A stretch of DNA of 64,000 nt from NCBI GenBank assembly GCA_009664345.1, contig CP043547.1, positions 4,554,709 to 4,618,708 on the forward strand, written 5' to 3'. The stretch is from Planctomycetales bacterium 10988 (GTDB lineage Bacteria > Planctomycetota > Planctomycetia > Pirellulales > Pb10988). This document shows, in pieces, positions 56,955 through 64,000 of the stretch. The notes under the pieces are model-generated. The model was not told the DNA's origin and did no database searches. It worked only from the letters and a program-made list of their open reading frames with translations. A program made the position numbers and the translations under genes. How positions within the stretch are numbered: position 1 is the stretch's first letter; each line of letters opens with the position of its first letter.

Positions 56955-56977
56955 TCAACCGAACTCTTTCTAGATCA

Positions 56978-57006
56978 GGACCTGTGCCATCGCGCAGGTC
57001 CTTTTT
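56978..57006 (+). terminator. Terminator after the 55-aa membrane peptide
   Basis: An 11-bp stem AGGACCTGTGC/GCGCAGGTCCT with one T-G pair and a short loop is followed by a T run. Confidence 0.8.
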
Positions 57007-57056
57007 ATTTTAGCTGCCACTCTACTCAACATCTGCGAGCAAGTTATCCGTCCGAG

Positions 57057-57089
57057 TTCCGAACACTGAAAACCGAACACCGAACACGA
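57057..57089. repeat. 33-base intergenic repeat, copy 1
   Basis: An exact 33-base sequence built from the words CCGAACAC and GAAAACC. It recurs identically at 61868-61900, both times in a non-coding gap. Confidence 0.8.
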
Positions 57090-57129
57090 TCTGTCACCAT
57101 GGCGTAGATGAAACTCCGCCGAGTAGGTT

Positions 57130-58137
57130 TCACCCGCCGGCGACCCAACTCGCCAACCCTAAGTAATAAAAGAGTGTGGAAAGGTCGGTCAAGGCCAGGA
57201 CAATCGGGCCGGAGGCGACTTTCGGGTCTCGCTGAAAGGCCCGAATGCCGGTCGGGACCAGCAGGCCATACATCGTCGCCGTCGTGATCGAAATCAGAAT
57301 ACTCGCCAAGAGAAGTCCTGCCAGCAATGTTTCCCCTTGCCAAAGCACGGCCACAATCGCCACCAAGCCACCACACGCGGCTCCCAGCAATAGCCCCATT
57401 GGCAGTTCGCGAAGGAGTTGCTTGAAGAAATTTTGCCACCGAAACGGGCCTTCATGCTGAGCCTGAAGCGTTAAAGTCAATGATTGAATGCTAACGCTTT
57501 CGGCCAAAGCAAGCACAATCGGAATGAAAAGGGCCAGCACGACCAATTGATCCAACGTATCTTGAAAGAGTTGAGCCAAGGCCGCACATGCCAGCCCTCC
57601 GGCCACATTACATAACAGCCAAGGAAAGCGACTGGCAAAAACCACCGGCAGCCCAGCCCGGCGGACATGGGCCAGCCGTACCCCGATCAACTGGAAGACA
57701 TCTTCACTCTCTTCATAATGGGCCAAGTCGCTCATCTCTTGGGTGTAGATTTCCACATCCAGCACGCCGAGGATCTTTTCGTTTTCATCGACCACCGGTA
57801 GGGCCAACAAGCGATGCATCATAAAGAGGTCGCAAGCATCTAGAATCGTGGCCGTGTCCGGTAGGCGAATCACCTTGGGAATCATCACGTCTTGGACTTT
57901 TTTCTGCGGATTATGCAGCAGCAACCGCCGCAAAGGGAGCACTCCGATCAGTTTCTCCTCTTCATCCATTACATAGAAATAGACGATTCGCCCTTCGAAT
58001 TGACTTTTGCGAATCTCCTGAAGGGCGGTCTCCAAGGTATGATGGGCCTTCACGGTGACCACATCCGTCCGTATATAGCCAAGAACTGATTCTTGCAAAT
58101 GTTCTTCTGAAACCGTTCCGCGACTCATGGAGGACAT
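57130..58137 (-). CDS. MgtE-like magnesium transporter without the N domain (335 aa)
   Basis: Residues about 15-135 hold a CBS-domain pair (VLGYIRTDVVTVKAHHTLETAL, KVQDVMIPKVIRLPDTATILDACDLF). The membrane domain covers about 185-335, with five hydrophobic segments. Its end matches the MgtE pore family (KVASGPIVLALTDLSTLFYYLGLASWV), and the segment LAESVSIQSLTLTLQA aligns with the usual GGNVGxQSxTL. MgtE proteins carry Mg2+ and are gated by the CBS and N domains. The usual N domain (about 120 residues) is absent here. The start is uncertain: ATG at 58137 or 58128, with a TTG at 58218. No magnesium riboswitch is seen upstream. Confidence 0.82.
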   Translation of the reverse strand: MSSMSRGTVSEEHLQESVLGYIRTDVVTVKAHHTLETALQEIRKSQFEGRIVYFYVMDEEEKLIGVLPLRRLLLHNPQKKVQDVMIPKVIRLPDTATILDACDLFMMHRLLALPVVDENEKILGVLDVEIYTQEMSDLAHYEESEDVFQLIGVRLAHVRRAGLPVVFASRFPWLLCNVAGGLACAALAQLFQDTLDQLVVLALFIPIVLALAESVSIQSLTLTLQAQHEGPFRWQNFFKQLLRELPMGLLLGAACGGLVAIVAVLWQGETLLAGLLLASILISITTATMYGLLVPTGIRAFQRDPKVASGPIVLALTDLSTLFYYLGLASWVAGG

Positions 58138-59410
58138 ATCCTTGGTAAGAGAGTTCTTGAGTGGAATTGACTTTTTGAGGCGACCCCTAACGTTGACTTC
58201 ATTGGGAATCGCTTTCAAGAAAAGTGGCTACCGTTCGACTCTAGAGGGATTTTTTCTAGAAAAGTACTGACACATTTTCGGTTTCCGCGATCATCTGTCT
58301 ACCCGCTACGTAGTAGGGATCGGGGATTGTTGAAACGGATTCCGTGGTCGTGTCCCAGTTCAGGAATTTGGAAAGGACCTGTTTTCCGGAGATTCGAATC
58401 TTCTCAAGCGATGGAAGCGCCCCTTTGAACCCTTTGGGAAATTGTAAGGGCAAGTGGTTCCTTTACTTCCGGTGAAAAAACGAATGTTCCGTAGAATCGG
58501 AGTGGCGTACATCTGCCGGTCACAAAGAGCAAGGTTTCACTGATTCGACTGATCTTAAGAAAAAAACCGTTTTTTCTCAAAATCCTAGGAGTTCCCCTAA
58601 AATATCTGCTTGTGTCGTGAATCGGTACATGGTAGAGTCAGCGAACGATAGAAATCATTTGTAATGAACCTATCCTCTCTTTCTCCTTGAAATCCTGGTC
58701 GTCGCCTTCTTGCCTCCTTTGCCGGAGTGGCCTCAAGTTGTCCCTTGTGGGCCTTTTGCTGCAACCTACTCTGTGAAAATTGGAACAAGAGGAACGCCCA
58801 GAATCAGCGGGAAGAAGTAACGATCGAACTAGTTTCTTCAACGCTTTTACGTGCGATCCTTGAGTGAAGACAGCTTCTGGTGATGAGAAACTGAGGAAAG
58901 TTTTTCGCTTCGTCTGTCTGAGACTTCAAAGGAAGGGTTTATTGGATCAAGCCGGAGATACCTCATTCTTCAGTTGAATGCATAGATTGCTTGGTCAAGT
59001 TCTTTCTGATTGTTCGCTTTGAACAATGCAAGTCGTTCAGGGACGAAATGATTGTTGTTTCCTCGTTTTTGGACAGGGAATGTTCACTCAACGGAGGTCA
59101 ATCGAAAACGTCCTTCCTCTAGAAAGTGGGTCCTTGCTGCTTCCCAACCTTGCTAGCTTCCTGAAAAATTAGTGAGGGACAAACACCGAAAAACGCTTGG
59201 TTTTTTTGATTCCAAACGGAACCGCCTGTTTGTCTTTCCAGCGAAGCAAGACACTTTCTCTCTTTAGGTAGGTCTCATAGAGAGTACCTCTTTTCCGAAT
59301 GGTTCTCTGCCAATTTTCCTCACGCTCATCCAAACTTTTCCGTATAAATCAAACCGTTGTCCGAAGCTGAATAGGGCTAGGCATTACGGTTTCCTGAGAG
59401 GAGTCTCCCT
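58138..59410. other. 1.27-kb gene-free region
   Basis: The longest stretch without a credible gene in the window. Small open frames on both strands here have no ribosome sites or domains. It holds an AT hairpin at about 58559-58576 and mixed-composition sequence of normal GC. I found no match to tmRNA, RNase P, SRP or 6S RNA signature segments. It also has to contain the promoters of the MgtE-like and desaturase genes. Confidence 0.45.
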
Positions 59411-60427
59411 TTGTCTACAGACCCACAAACCACTCCTGGATTCGGCTTTTCCGATTCAACGGAGAATGAAAATGAATTCGTGGTCTCCGCTTCGACCTCG
59501 ACGATCGATGCTCCGCAGGAGTCCAAGAAAAAACGCTCGAAATATAAAGAACCTGCCCGCATTGATATGCGGGAAACTAACGGCATCGATTGGGTTACCA
59601 CAGGTTGGTTCAGTTTGTTGCATGTCGGGGCCTTAGCGGCTCCCTTCTTCTTTTCCTGGCAAGGGGTCGGTTTGTTCGTCCTCTTGTGGTGGATTACCGG
59701 AGGGCTGGGCATTTGCCTCGGTTTTCACCGGTTGCTCACGCATCAAAGCTTCCAAACTTACAAACCCGTCAAATGGTTCTTGGCTTGGGTGGGTGGCTTG
59801 GCTGGTGAAGGTCCAGTCATCACCTGGGTTTCGGTTCACCGGAAACATCACAAACATAGTGATCATCATGCTGATCCCCACTCGCCGATTCATGGCGGTT
59901 GGTGGAGTCATATCATCTGGATGACGCCCAACGTCGGCAAACCCTACTGGAACGAAGTCCGCGATAAGTACGGTAAAGACCTTTCGAAAGATAAAGTCAT
60001 TCGCTTCATCGACAGCACCTTTATGCTCTGGCATGTCGTGACTGCCGTTGGACTTACGGCGGTCGGCTACTGGATGGGTGGTTGGTACATGGCCCTCTCG
60101 TACCTAACCTGGGGCTTCTTCCTCCGCATGGTTTGGGTGATGCATGTTACTTGGCTGGTCAACTCCGCCTCGCATATCTGGGGTTATCGCAACTACGAAA
60201 CGACTGATCAAAGCCGCAACAACTGGTGGGTCGGTCTCCTTTCTTTCGGCGAAGGCTGGCACAATAATCATCACGCCTTCGAACGCGTTGCTCGACATGG
60301 TCACAAATGGTGGGAAGTCGATGTCACTTACATGACCATCAAAGCGATGAAGGCCGTCGGCTTGGCTTGGAAGGTCGTCGATAAACCTTCTGATCCCCCG
60401 CTGGATGAAACCTCGACCGCTGCCTAA
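59411..60427 (+). CDS. Acyl-CoA (delta-9 type) fatty acid desaturase (338 aa)
   Basis: The start is TTG at 59411, with AGGAG seven bases upstream. The first 55 residues are acidic and Ser-rich. The three histidine boxes that hold the di-iron centre are present: HRLLTHQS near 113, HRKHHKHSDHH near 143 and HNNHHAF near 290. Two pairs of membrane helices surround them. It is a normal length for the acyl-CoA desaturase family and should insert a double bond into saturated fatty acyl chains using O2 and an electron donor that is not encoded here. A strong terminator follows. Confidence 0.94.
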   Translation: MSTDPQTTPGFGFSDSTENENEFVVSASTSTIDAPQESKKKRSKYKEPARIDMRETNGIDWVTTGWFSLLHVGALAAPFFFSWQGVGLFVLLWWITGGLGICLGFHRLLTHQSFQTYKPVKWFLAWVGGLAGEGPVITWVSVHRKHHKHSDHHADPHSPIHGGWWSHIIWMTPNVGKPYWNEVRDKYGKDLSKDKVIRFIDSTFMLWHVVTAVGLTAVGYWMGGWYMALSYLTWGFFLRMVWVMHVTWLVNSASHIWGYRNYETTDQSRNNWWVGLLSFGEGWHNNHHAFERVARHGHKWWEVDVTYMTIKAMKAVGLAWKVVDKPSDPPLDETSTAA

Positions 60428-60459
60428 GCGGTTCCATCTCCACAAATTGAACATTCAGA

Positions 60460-60495
60460 ATCCGTGGCTTTCTCAGGATCGCTACGGATTTTTTT
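60460..60495 (+). terminator. Terminator after the desaturase gene
   Basis: A 9-bp stem ATCCGTGGC/GCTACGGAT (60460-60468 with 60481-60489, one G-T pair) with a 12-base loop, followed by seven T. Confidence 0.85.
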
Positions 60496-60659
60496 ATGCG
60501 CGGCAATGCGGGTTCGCTTGCATTCCGGCCGAGCTTCCGCCAGAGTAATAGTTCCTTTGAAGACAAACTTTGGTTGCCCTCATCCGCGGAATTGAGAGAG
60601 ACGATTGCTTTCGTCCAGGCCGTGGATTTTGACCTTACCTACATTAGAAAGATGGGAAC

Positions 60660-61664
60660 ATGAAACGACGCTCTTTTATGGCCAGCTTCGGCGCGGCCTC
60701 GGCAATGGCTTGGAATATGATGAGCCCTTTCGCTCCAGCTCAAGAACCGAAGAAAAAGCAAATGGGTGATAAAACGGCCCAGCCATCTGAATTGAAACTG
60801 CTTTACGGGGTCAATATCGGCTCGCATTTTCGCAATCATCCTACCCTGAAACGTTTGGAACTCGTGGCCGAAGCAGGCTTTAAAGCGGTTGAAAACAATG
60901 GCTTGCCGAATCTTGATCGCGAAAAAAATGCCACCGAACCGAACTATGCCGCCATCGAAGAATATGGTGAAAAGCTTCGCGAACTTGGCCTCACCCAAGG
61001 GGTTTGGGTGACGAATGCTTGTGCCGGCCCGCGATGCGATTGCAGCATGACCAACCCGGATCATCACGCTCAATACTTCGAAAATCTCAAGCATACCATC
61101 AAAATCGCCCCGCTCGTCGATGGCCAATGGAGCACGGTCACCAGCGGCGTCATTCAACCCGATATCCCGATCTCCGAACAACGTCATAGTGTGATCGAAG
61201 TCCTCAAACGATCCGCGGAAATGGTCGAAGATTCCGGCCCAATGCTCGTCTTGGAGCCGCTCAATACCTTGGTCAATCACCCTGGTTACTTGGTCGTCAC
61301 CAGCGAAGATGCTTACGACATCATGGAAAAAGTCGGTTCGCCCAAGGTGAAGATTCTCTTCGATATCTATCATCAACAGATCAGCGAAGGGAACTTGATC
61401 CTCAATATTCGCAACTATTACGATCAGATCGGCTACTTCCAATTCGGCGATCACCCTGGTCGTAAAGAACCCGGCACTGGGGAAATCAACTACAAAAACG
61501 TCTTCAAAGCCATTTATGATCTTGGCTACAAAGGCGTCCTCGGTGGGGAATACAGCCCCTACGGTGGCGGCAGCGACGAGGCGACCTATGCTTCTTTGCA
61601 AGGCATTCGCGATGCCGACAATTGGGGCGATACTCCCCTGCTCGACTCCCGTAAACGACGGTAG
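60660..61664 (+). CDS. Exported hydroxypyruvate-isomerase-like TIM-barrel protein (334 aa)
   Basis: The N-terminus MKRRSFMASFGAASAMAWN carries a twin-arginine-like RRxFM motif, so Tat export is likely. The rest is a TIM barrel of the sugar-phosphate/xylose isomerase-like (Hyi) family. It begins with KLLYGVNIG and has catalytic-type Glu residues in LVLEPLN near 199 and in GGEYSP near 299. A metal-site region, ILFDIYHQQISEGN, lies near 237. Many planctomycetes encode Tat-exported sugar isomerase-like proteins of unknown substrate. Whether it isomerises hydroxypyruvate is not shown. A terminator follows about 100 bases downstream. Confidence 0.88.
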   Translation: MKRRSFMASFGAASAMAWNMMSPFAPAQEPKKKQMGDKTAQPSELKLLYGVNIGSHFRNHPTLKRLELVAEAGFKAVENNGLPNLDREKNATEPNYAAIEEYGEKLRELGLTQGVWVTNACAGPRCDCSMTNPDHHAQYFENLKHTIKIAPLVDGQWSTVTSGVIQPDIPISEQRHSVIEVLKRSAEMVEDSGPMLVLEPLNTLVNHPGYLVVTSEDAYDIMEKVGSPKVKILFDIYHQQISEGNLILNIRNYYDQIGYFQFGDHPGRKEPGTGEINYKNVFKAIYDLGYKGVLGGEYSPYGGGSDEATYASLQGIRDADNWGDTPLLDSRKRR

Positions 61665-61764
61665 GGCGAGGTTAGGGGGCAGAGGCCAGGGATTAGGGGT
61701 TAGAAATCCGTGGGAAACCTTTCCCCGACCAATCCCTTAAAGACCAAGAAAACGATTTAATTTC

Positions 61765-61811
61765 AGGGTTCAGAGCTAAAAGTTAACCCCCTTTAGCTTT
61801 GAACCCTTTTT
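61765..61811 (+). terminator. Terminator after the isomerase-like gene
   Basis: A stem of about 15 bp with one mismatch (AGGGTTCA, G, AGCTAAA pairing with TTTAGCT, T, TGAACCCT) is followed by five T. Confidence 0.8.
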
Positions 61812-61867
61812 GATTGATTTATTAACAACAGAAAGAAATCACCCCCGAGCAAATTTCCCGCCCCGAA

Positions 61868-61900
61868 TTCCGAACACTGAAAACCGAACACCGAACACGA
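61868..61900. repeat. 33-base intergenic repeat, copy 2
   Basis: Identical in all 33 bases to 57057-57089, 4.8 kb away, in the same orientation. Confidence 0.8.
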
Positions 61901-62160
61901 CCCGTTCCCCTGTCTCCCGCGTGGCCTTATCAAGGCCCGTTTCCCTGACATTCCCCTCTTTTTTCCAAGAATCCTCCGAATTCCCTAGACAGAGTTGGTG
62001 GAGAATCGCTATATTGGTTGTTTCCCCTAAGAAGCTCACTTTCATTGGTCTTTCTATCACACCTTTGTGAGTCCTACCTTCTACTCTGGGGAGTATTCCA
62101 GGCGGAGGTTCCCTCATGCCCTCGGAATAGAATGTCGATAATATTCTTTCTCAAGGCGAT

Positions 62161-62189
62161 TTGCGGCTTTGAGTTTTCGTTTTGATAAT
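62161..62189 (+). promoter_or_regulatory. Possible sigma-70-type promoter of the S21 gene
   Basis: TTGCGG and GATAAT are separated by 17 bases, the usual spacing. The GTG start of the S21 gene lies about 60 bases after the -10 box. The -35 box is only partial. Confidence 0.4.
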
Positions 62190-62248
62190 TATTTTTAAGG
62201 GAAATCTTCGTCCCTGGTGACGTGAGATTTTGAAAGGAGTGACTCCGC

Positions 62249-62443
62249 GTGAAGTTGCGTGTTCGGGAAAAAGAAAGTATTCAAGACGCCGTGCGTCGGT
62301 TTCGGAAATTAGTGGAACGTAGCGGAATTAAAAAAGATATGCGTCGTAAGGAATATTACGAAAAGCCAAGTGATGCCCGGCGCCGCGCTCGATTGCGTGC
62401 CGAACGGCGTGCTCGACGCAATCGCCAACAAGCAGGCCGCTAA
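62249..62443 (+). CDS. rpsU: 30S ribosomal protein S21
   Basis: A 64-residue, strongly basic protein with the S21 pattern: [45 protein letters not shown], followed by a basic tail. S21 sits near the anti-Shine-Dalgarno region of the small ribosomal subunit and takes part in initiation. The start is GTG at 62249 with AAAGGAG ten bases upstream. No dnaG or rpoD gene follows, unlike the E. coli macromolecular synthesis operon, so it appears to be transcribed alone from the promoter just upstream. Confidence 0.95.
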   Translation: MKLRVREKESIQDAVRRFRKLVERSGIKKDMRRKEYYEKPSDARRRARLRAERRARRNRQQAGR

Positions 62444-62771
62444 CGCCTCTCGAAACCGAGCCCGGATTGTTACTTCTCTACCTCAGTCAAAGGAGGAATT
62501 CACGAGAATCAAACGTACTGGGCTTTTTTTAGGTTAGTAAATAATACTTAAAGACTATTTTATATTTAATTGGAGTTGTCTCCTTGAAGGAGAATGGGAC
62601 GAAAGGGTTTAGGATTCGGGTTTCAGGTATTCTATTTATCTACCGATAACCTTAGATTGATCACCGGCGCATGCAGTGTCCCTACAAGCTTGAAACCCGT
62701 GACCCGAAACCTTTTCTTTATCCTGTCTCTCGCGTTGCCTCTGCGGGGCCTTTTATTTCTGGAGCTTCAAC
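62444..62771. other. Gap with a long imperfect inverted repeat
   Basis: Arms of about 26 bases (62602-62627 and 62689-62714), rich in GGGTTT words, are partly complementary and separated by about 60 bases. A possible weak long-loop terminator for the S21 gene ends in a T run near 62530. No gene is supported. Confidence 0.45.
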
Positions 62772-63428
62772 ATGAACAACCCTCAACCTGGATCGGGCCA
62801 TCGACCTTTTCAAGAGGGCCAAGGAGATGGCGTGTCCTCCGAACCTCCGGTTGCCCCGAAGCCCCCGAAGTACGAGGAATTGATTCTCGGCCCATCGGAA
62901 TCGAGGCTGGAGAAAACGCTTCGAGAAAAGCGGCAGGAAACCCTGCTGGCTCAGCTTACGCCTGAGAAATGGACCACCATTTTCATGCTGGCGGCCCTGT
63001 TTTTGGCGGCCGCAGTGGGAAGCATCGTCCCGGTATTTAGCCAACTTTATCAAGAAGATATCCCCATTTGGGTGTGGGTGCTGCTCGCCGCCGGTGGGGT
63101 TCAGGTCCTCTATATTCTGCTGATTTTTTCGCTGCCGGATTGGAGCACGCTTTGGCTAGGCATGTTGCTCTATGGTCTCTTGGCGGCGGGGTATGGGCTG
63201 CTCTGTTTTATTGTGATGTTCACTGCGGAAGGAAAGTCAATGTTTCTGGGTTTGGATGTGCTTCCCAAAAACAAGGTAGGTCTCTGGTGTGGGCTAATGA
63301 CCGTGGGGATGGCACTCTTGAGTTTTTCCGCCTCGCGCGTGACGCATACTTGGCGGAAGGAATATGAAGTCGCCAAACGTGCCCGCGTCGAGGAATCCAT
63401 GCGAGCAAGACGTCAGCCGACTCGCTGA
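62772..63428 (+). CDS. Four-helix membrane protein of unknown function (218 aa)
   Basis: The ATG at 62772 has GGAG upstream at seven bases. The first 65 residues are polar, Pro/Glu-rich and presumably cytoplasmic (containing ESRLEKTLREKRQETLLAQ). Four hydrophobic segments follow (about 70-88, 98-118, 125-147 and 170-190), and the C-terminus is basic (KRARVEESMRARRQ). No catalytic or transport motif is recognised. It stands alone between the S21 gene and the convergent methyltransferase gene. Function unknown. Confidence 0.8.
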   Translation: MNNPQPGSGHRPFQEGQGDGVSSEPPVAPKPPKYEELILGPSESRLEKTLREKRQETLLAQLTPEKWTTIFMLAALFLAAAVGSIVPVFSQLYQEDIPIWVWVLLAAGGVQVLYILLIFSLPDWSTLWLGMLLYGLLAAGYGLLCFIVMFTAEGKSMFLGLDVLPKNKVGLWCGLMTVGMALLSFSASRVTHTWRKEYEVAKRARVEESMRARRQPTR

Positions 63429-63485
63429 GAATTCAAAAAACGCTTTTTATATTAAATCGAAGGCCATACGGAATTGAAAAAGGCT

Positions 63486-64000
63486 TTAGCAGGTTGAGAA
63501 GTTGATTGATTCAAGGGCAGAGTTGACGGACTCTTGATCCGAAATGGAGACGGCCATCTTCCGAGCGGCGAGCCACATCGTATCACTTGTAGGGAGATGA
63601 TCGACCCAGCCGAAGCGGACTTGCGACAGACCGGCCCGTTGGACCATTTCGCTCAAAGTGGTCGGCGTGAAGTAATTGACATGGTCAGGGAAGCGGAAAC
63701 CACACCACTTTTGACCACGGATCTTTCGCGACCAGCAATCATAATTGGGGACCTTGATCACGACCCCGCCGCCGTAACTCAGTACTCTGGCGATCTCCAA
63801 CAGCACCGGCAGCGGGTGTATTTCGTGCTCTAAATACGATTGCAGCAACACTCCTTGGAAAGAGCCTTCGGGGAGTCGCTTCAAGATCGAAAGGCAATCC
63901 CCTTGCCACACCTTCCCACCTCGTTGGGCGGCGTCTTGGTTGGCTTGCTGGGCGGCATCTTTCCCGATTTCAATTCCGAAGGGGATATGCGAGCCAGGGA
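63486..64000 (-). CDS. SAM-dependent methyltransferase, 3' part only
   Basis: The frame is open from the right end of the window to the stop at 63486, so the N-terminus is missing. The visible 171 residues include HIPFGIEIGKDAAQ and VWQGDCLSILKRLPEGSFQGVLLQSYLEHEIHPLPVLLEIARVLSYGGGVVIKVPNYDCW. These are motif II to post-I features of class I methyltransferases of the Methyltransf_11/23 type, often acting in cell-surface sugar or lipid pathways. The likely SAM motif I lies beyond the window end, so the exact family and substrate cannot be given. Confidence 0.85.
   Translation of the reverse strand, partial: PGSHIPFGIEIGKDAAQQANQDAAQRGGKVWQGDCLSILKRLPEGSFQGVLLQSYLEHEIHPLPVLLEIARVLSYGGGVVIKVPNYDCWSRKIRGQKWCGFRFPDHVNYFTPTTLSEMVQRAGLSQVRFGWVDHLPTSDTMWLAARKMAVSISDQESVNSALESINFSTC

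Larger units (their letters stand above)
61665..62248. other. Intergenic region with G-rich short-word sequences
   Basis: Contains a GGTTAGGGG-type G-rich stretch at 61666-61707, the isomerase terminator, the second copy of the 33-base repeat at 61868-61900, and the promoter of the S21 gene. No gene is supported. Confidence 0.5.

Noticed and set aside
58138-58300. A possible magnesium riboswitch upstream of the MgtE-like gene
   Set aside because: None of the M-box or mgtA leader signature segments can be found here.
58597-58841. Two overlapping small minus-strand frames in the long gap
   Set aside because: No ribosome sites, no hydrophobic or domain features, and the frames contradict each other.
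58880-58910. A GAGGAAAGT segment reminiscent of the RNase P RNA core
   Set aside because: The conserved bases that must follow (CCGGGCTC) are absent, as is the rest of the RNase P structure.
1-64000. tRNA genes, CRISPR arrays, transposases, integrases or prophage genes
   Set aside because: None was seen on either strand in a reading by eye. A tRNAscan or CRISPR search would settle it, but I found no candidate to report.

Overview
This 64-kb window is chromosomal DNA that looks like a member of the Planctomycetota (class Planctomycetia). The evidence is a secreted formylglycine-type sulfatase, an ELWxxDGT/VCBS extracellular protein with the planctomycete N-terminal LEPR(N)LL motif, a very large solo secretin, a YdjY-domain protein, a DUF6677-type membrane protein, a DksA-like protein without the zinc cysteines, an ExeA-like ATPase, and many exported orphan proteins. 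Genes are mostly monocistronic or in pairs, on both strands, with moderate GC and long intergenic gaps. I saw no rRNA, tRNA, CRISPR array, transposase or phage gene.

Layout. 1-2.3 kb: tail of a pseudopilin-like gene and a sulfatase. 2.3-3.7 kb: an AT-rich, tightly coupled pair of membrane proteins of unknown function. 4.4-10.6 kb: an outer-membrane module made of a 1466-residue secretin, a lipoprotein and a convergent BON-domain protein whose 3' end overlaps the lipoprotein gene. 11.1-15.4 kb: a 51-residue membrane peptide, a small orphan and an MscK-like mechanosensitive channel. 15.8-20.4 kb: the ELWxxDGT/VCBS protein convergent with a GT39-type glycosyltransferase. 20.5-27.4 kb, all on the minus strand: a HyuA-HyuB fusion (5-oxoprolinase/hydantoinase type), a conserved planctomycete protein, a YdjY protein, the DksA-like protein and an McsA-like UVR-motif protein. 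28-31 kb: a PAS protein ending in a degenerate HisKA_3 region, a class V aminotransferase and a PEGA lipoprotein. 31.4-34.9 kb: lpxK, an ACT-domain malic enzyme and an RlmI-like methyltransferase, all on the plus strand. 35-38.7 kb: two small membrane proteins, the ExeA-like ATPase and leucyl aminopeptidase (pepA).

38.7-45.1 kb is a run of seven orphan exported or membrane-anchored proteins. They include one with an internally duplicated domain and four small consecutive plus-strand genes with short Pro/Tyr/Asp-rich repeats. 45.3-51.2 kb is a signalling cluster: a PAS/GAF histidine kinase, a protein with one normal and one degenerate receiver, and a receiver-HisKA_3 kinase, with no DNA-binding output encoded beside them. 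51.2-56.6 kb: a TPR protein, a secreted Tyr/Gly-rich protein and a HEAT-repeat protein. 56.8-64 kb: a 55-residue membrane peptide, an MgtE-like transporter without the N domain, a 1.27-kb gene-free stretch, an acyl-CoA desaturase, a hydroxypyruvate-isomerase-like protein with a Tat-like signal, ribosomal protein S21, a membrane protein and the 3' part of a methyltransferase gene.

The best candidates for something undescribed are the four-gene run at 42.5-45.1 kb with the duplicated-domain protein beside it, the multi-module secretin with its lipoprotein, and the signalling proteins with degenerate receiver or phosphoacceptor sites. All functional statements rest on reading the sequence and on remembered family features. 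No database search was run.
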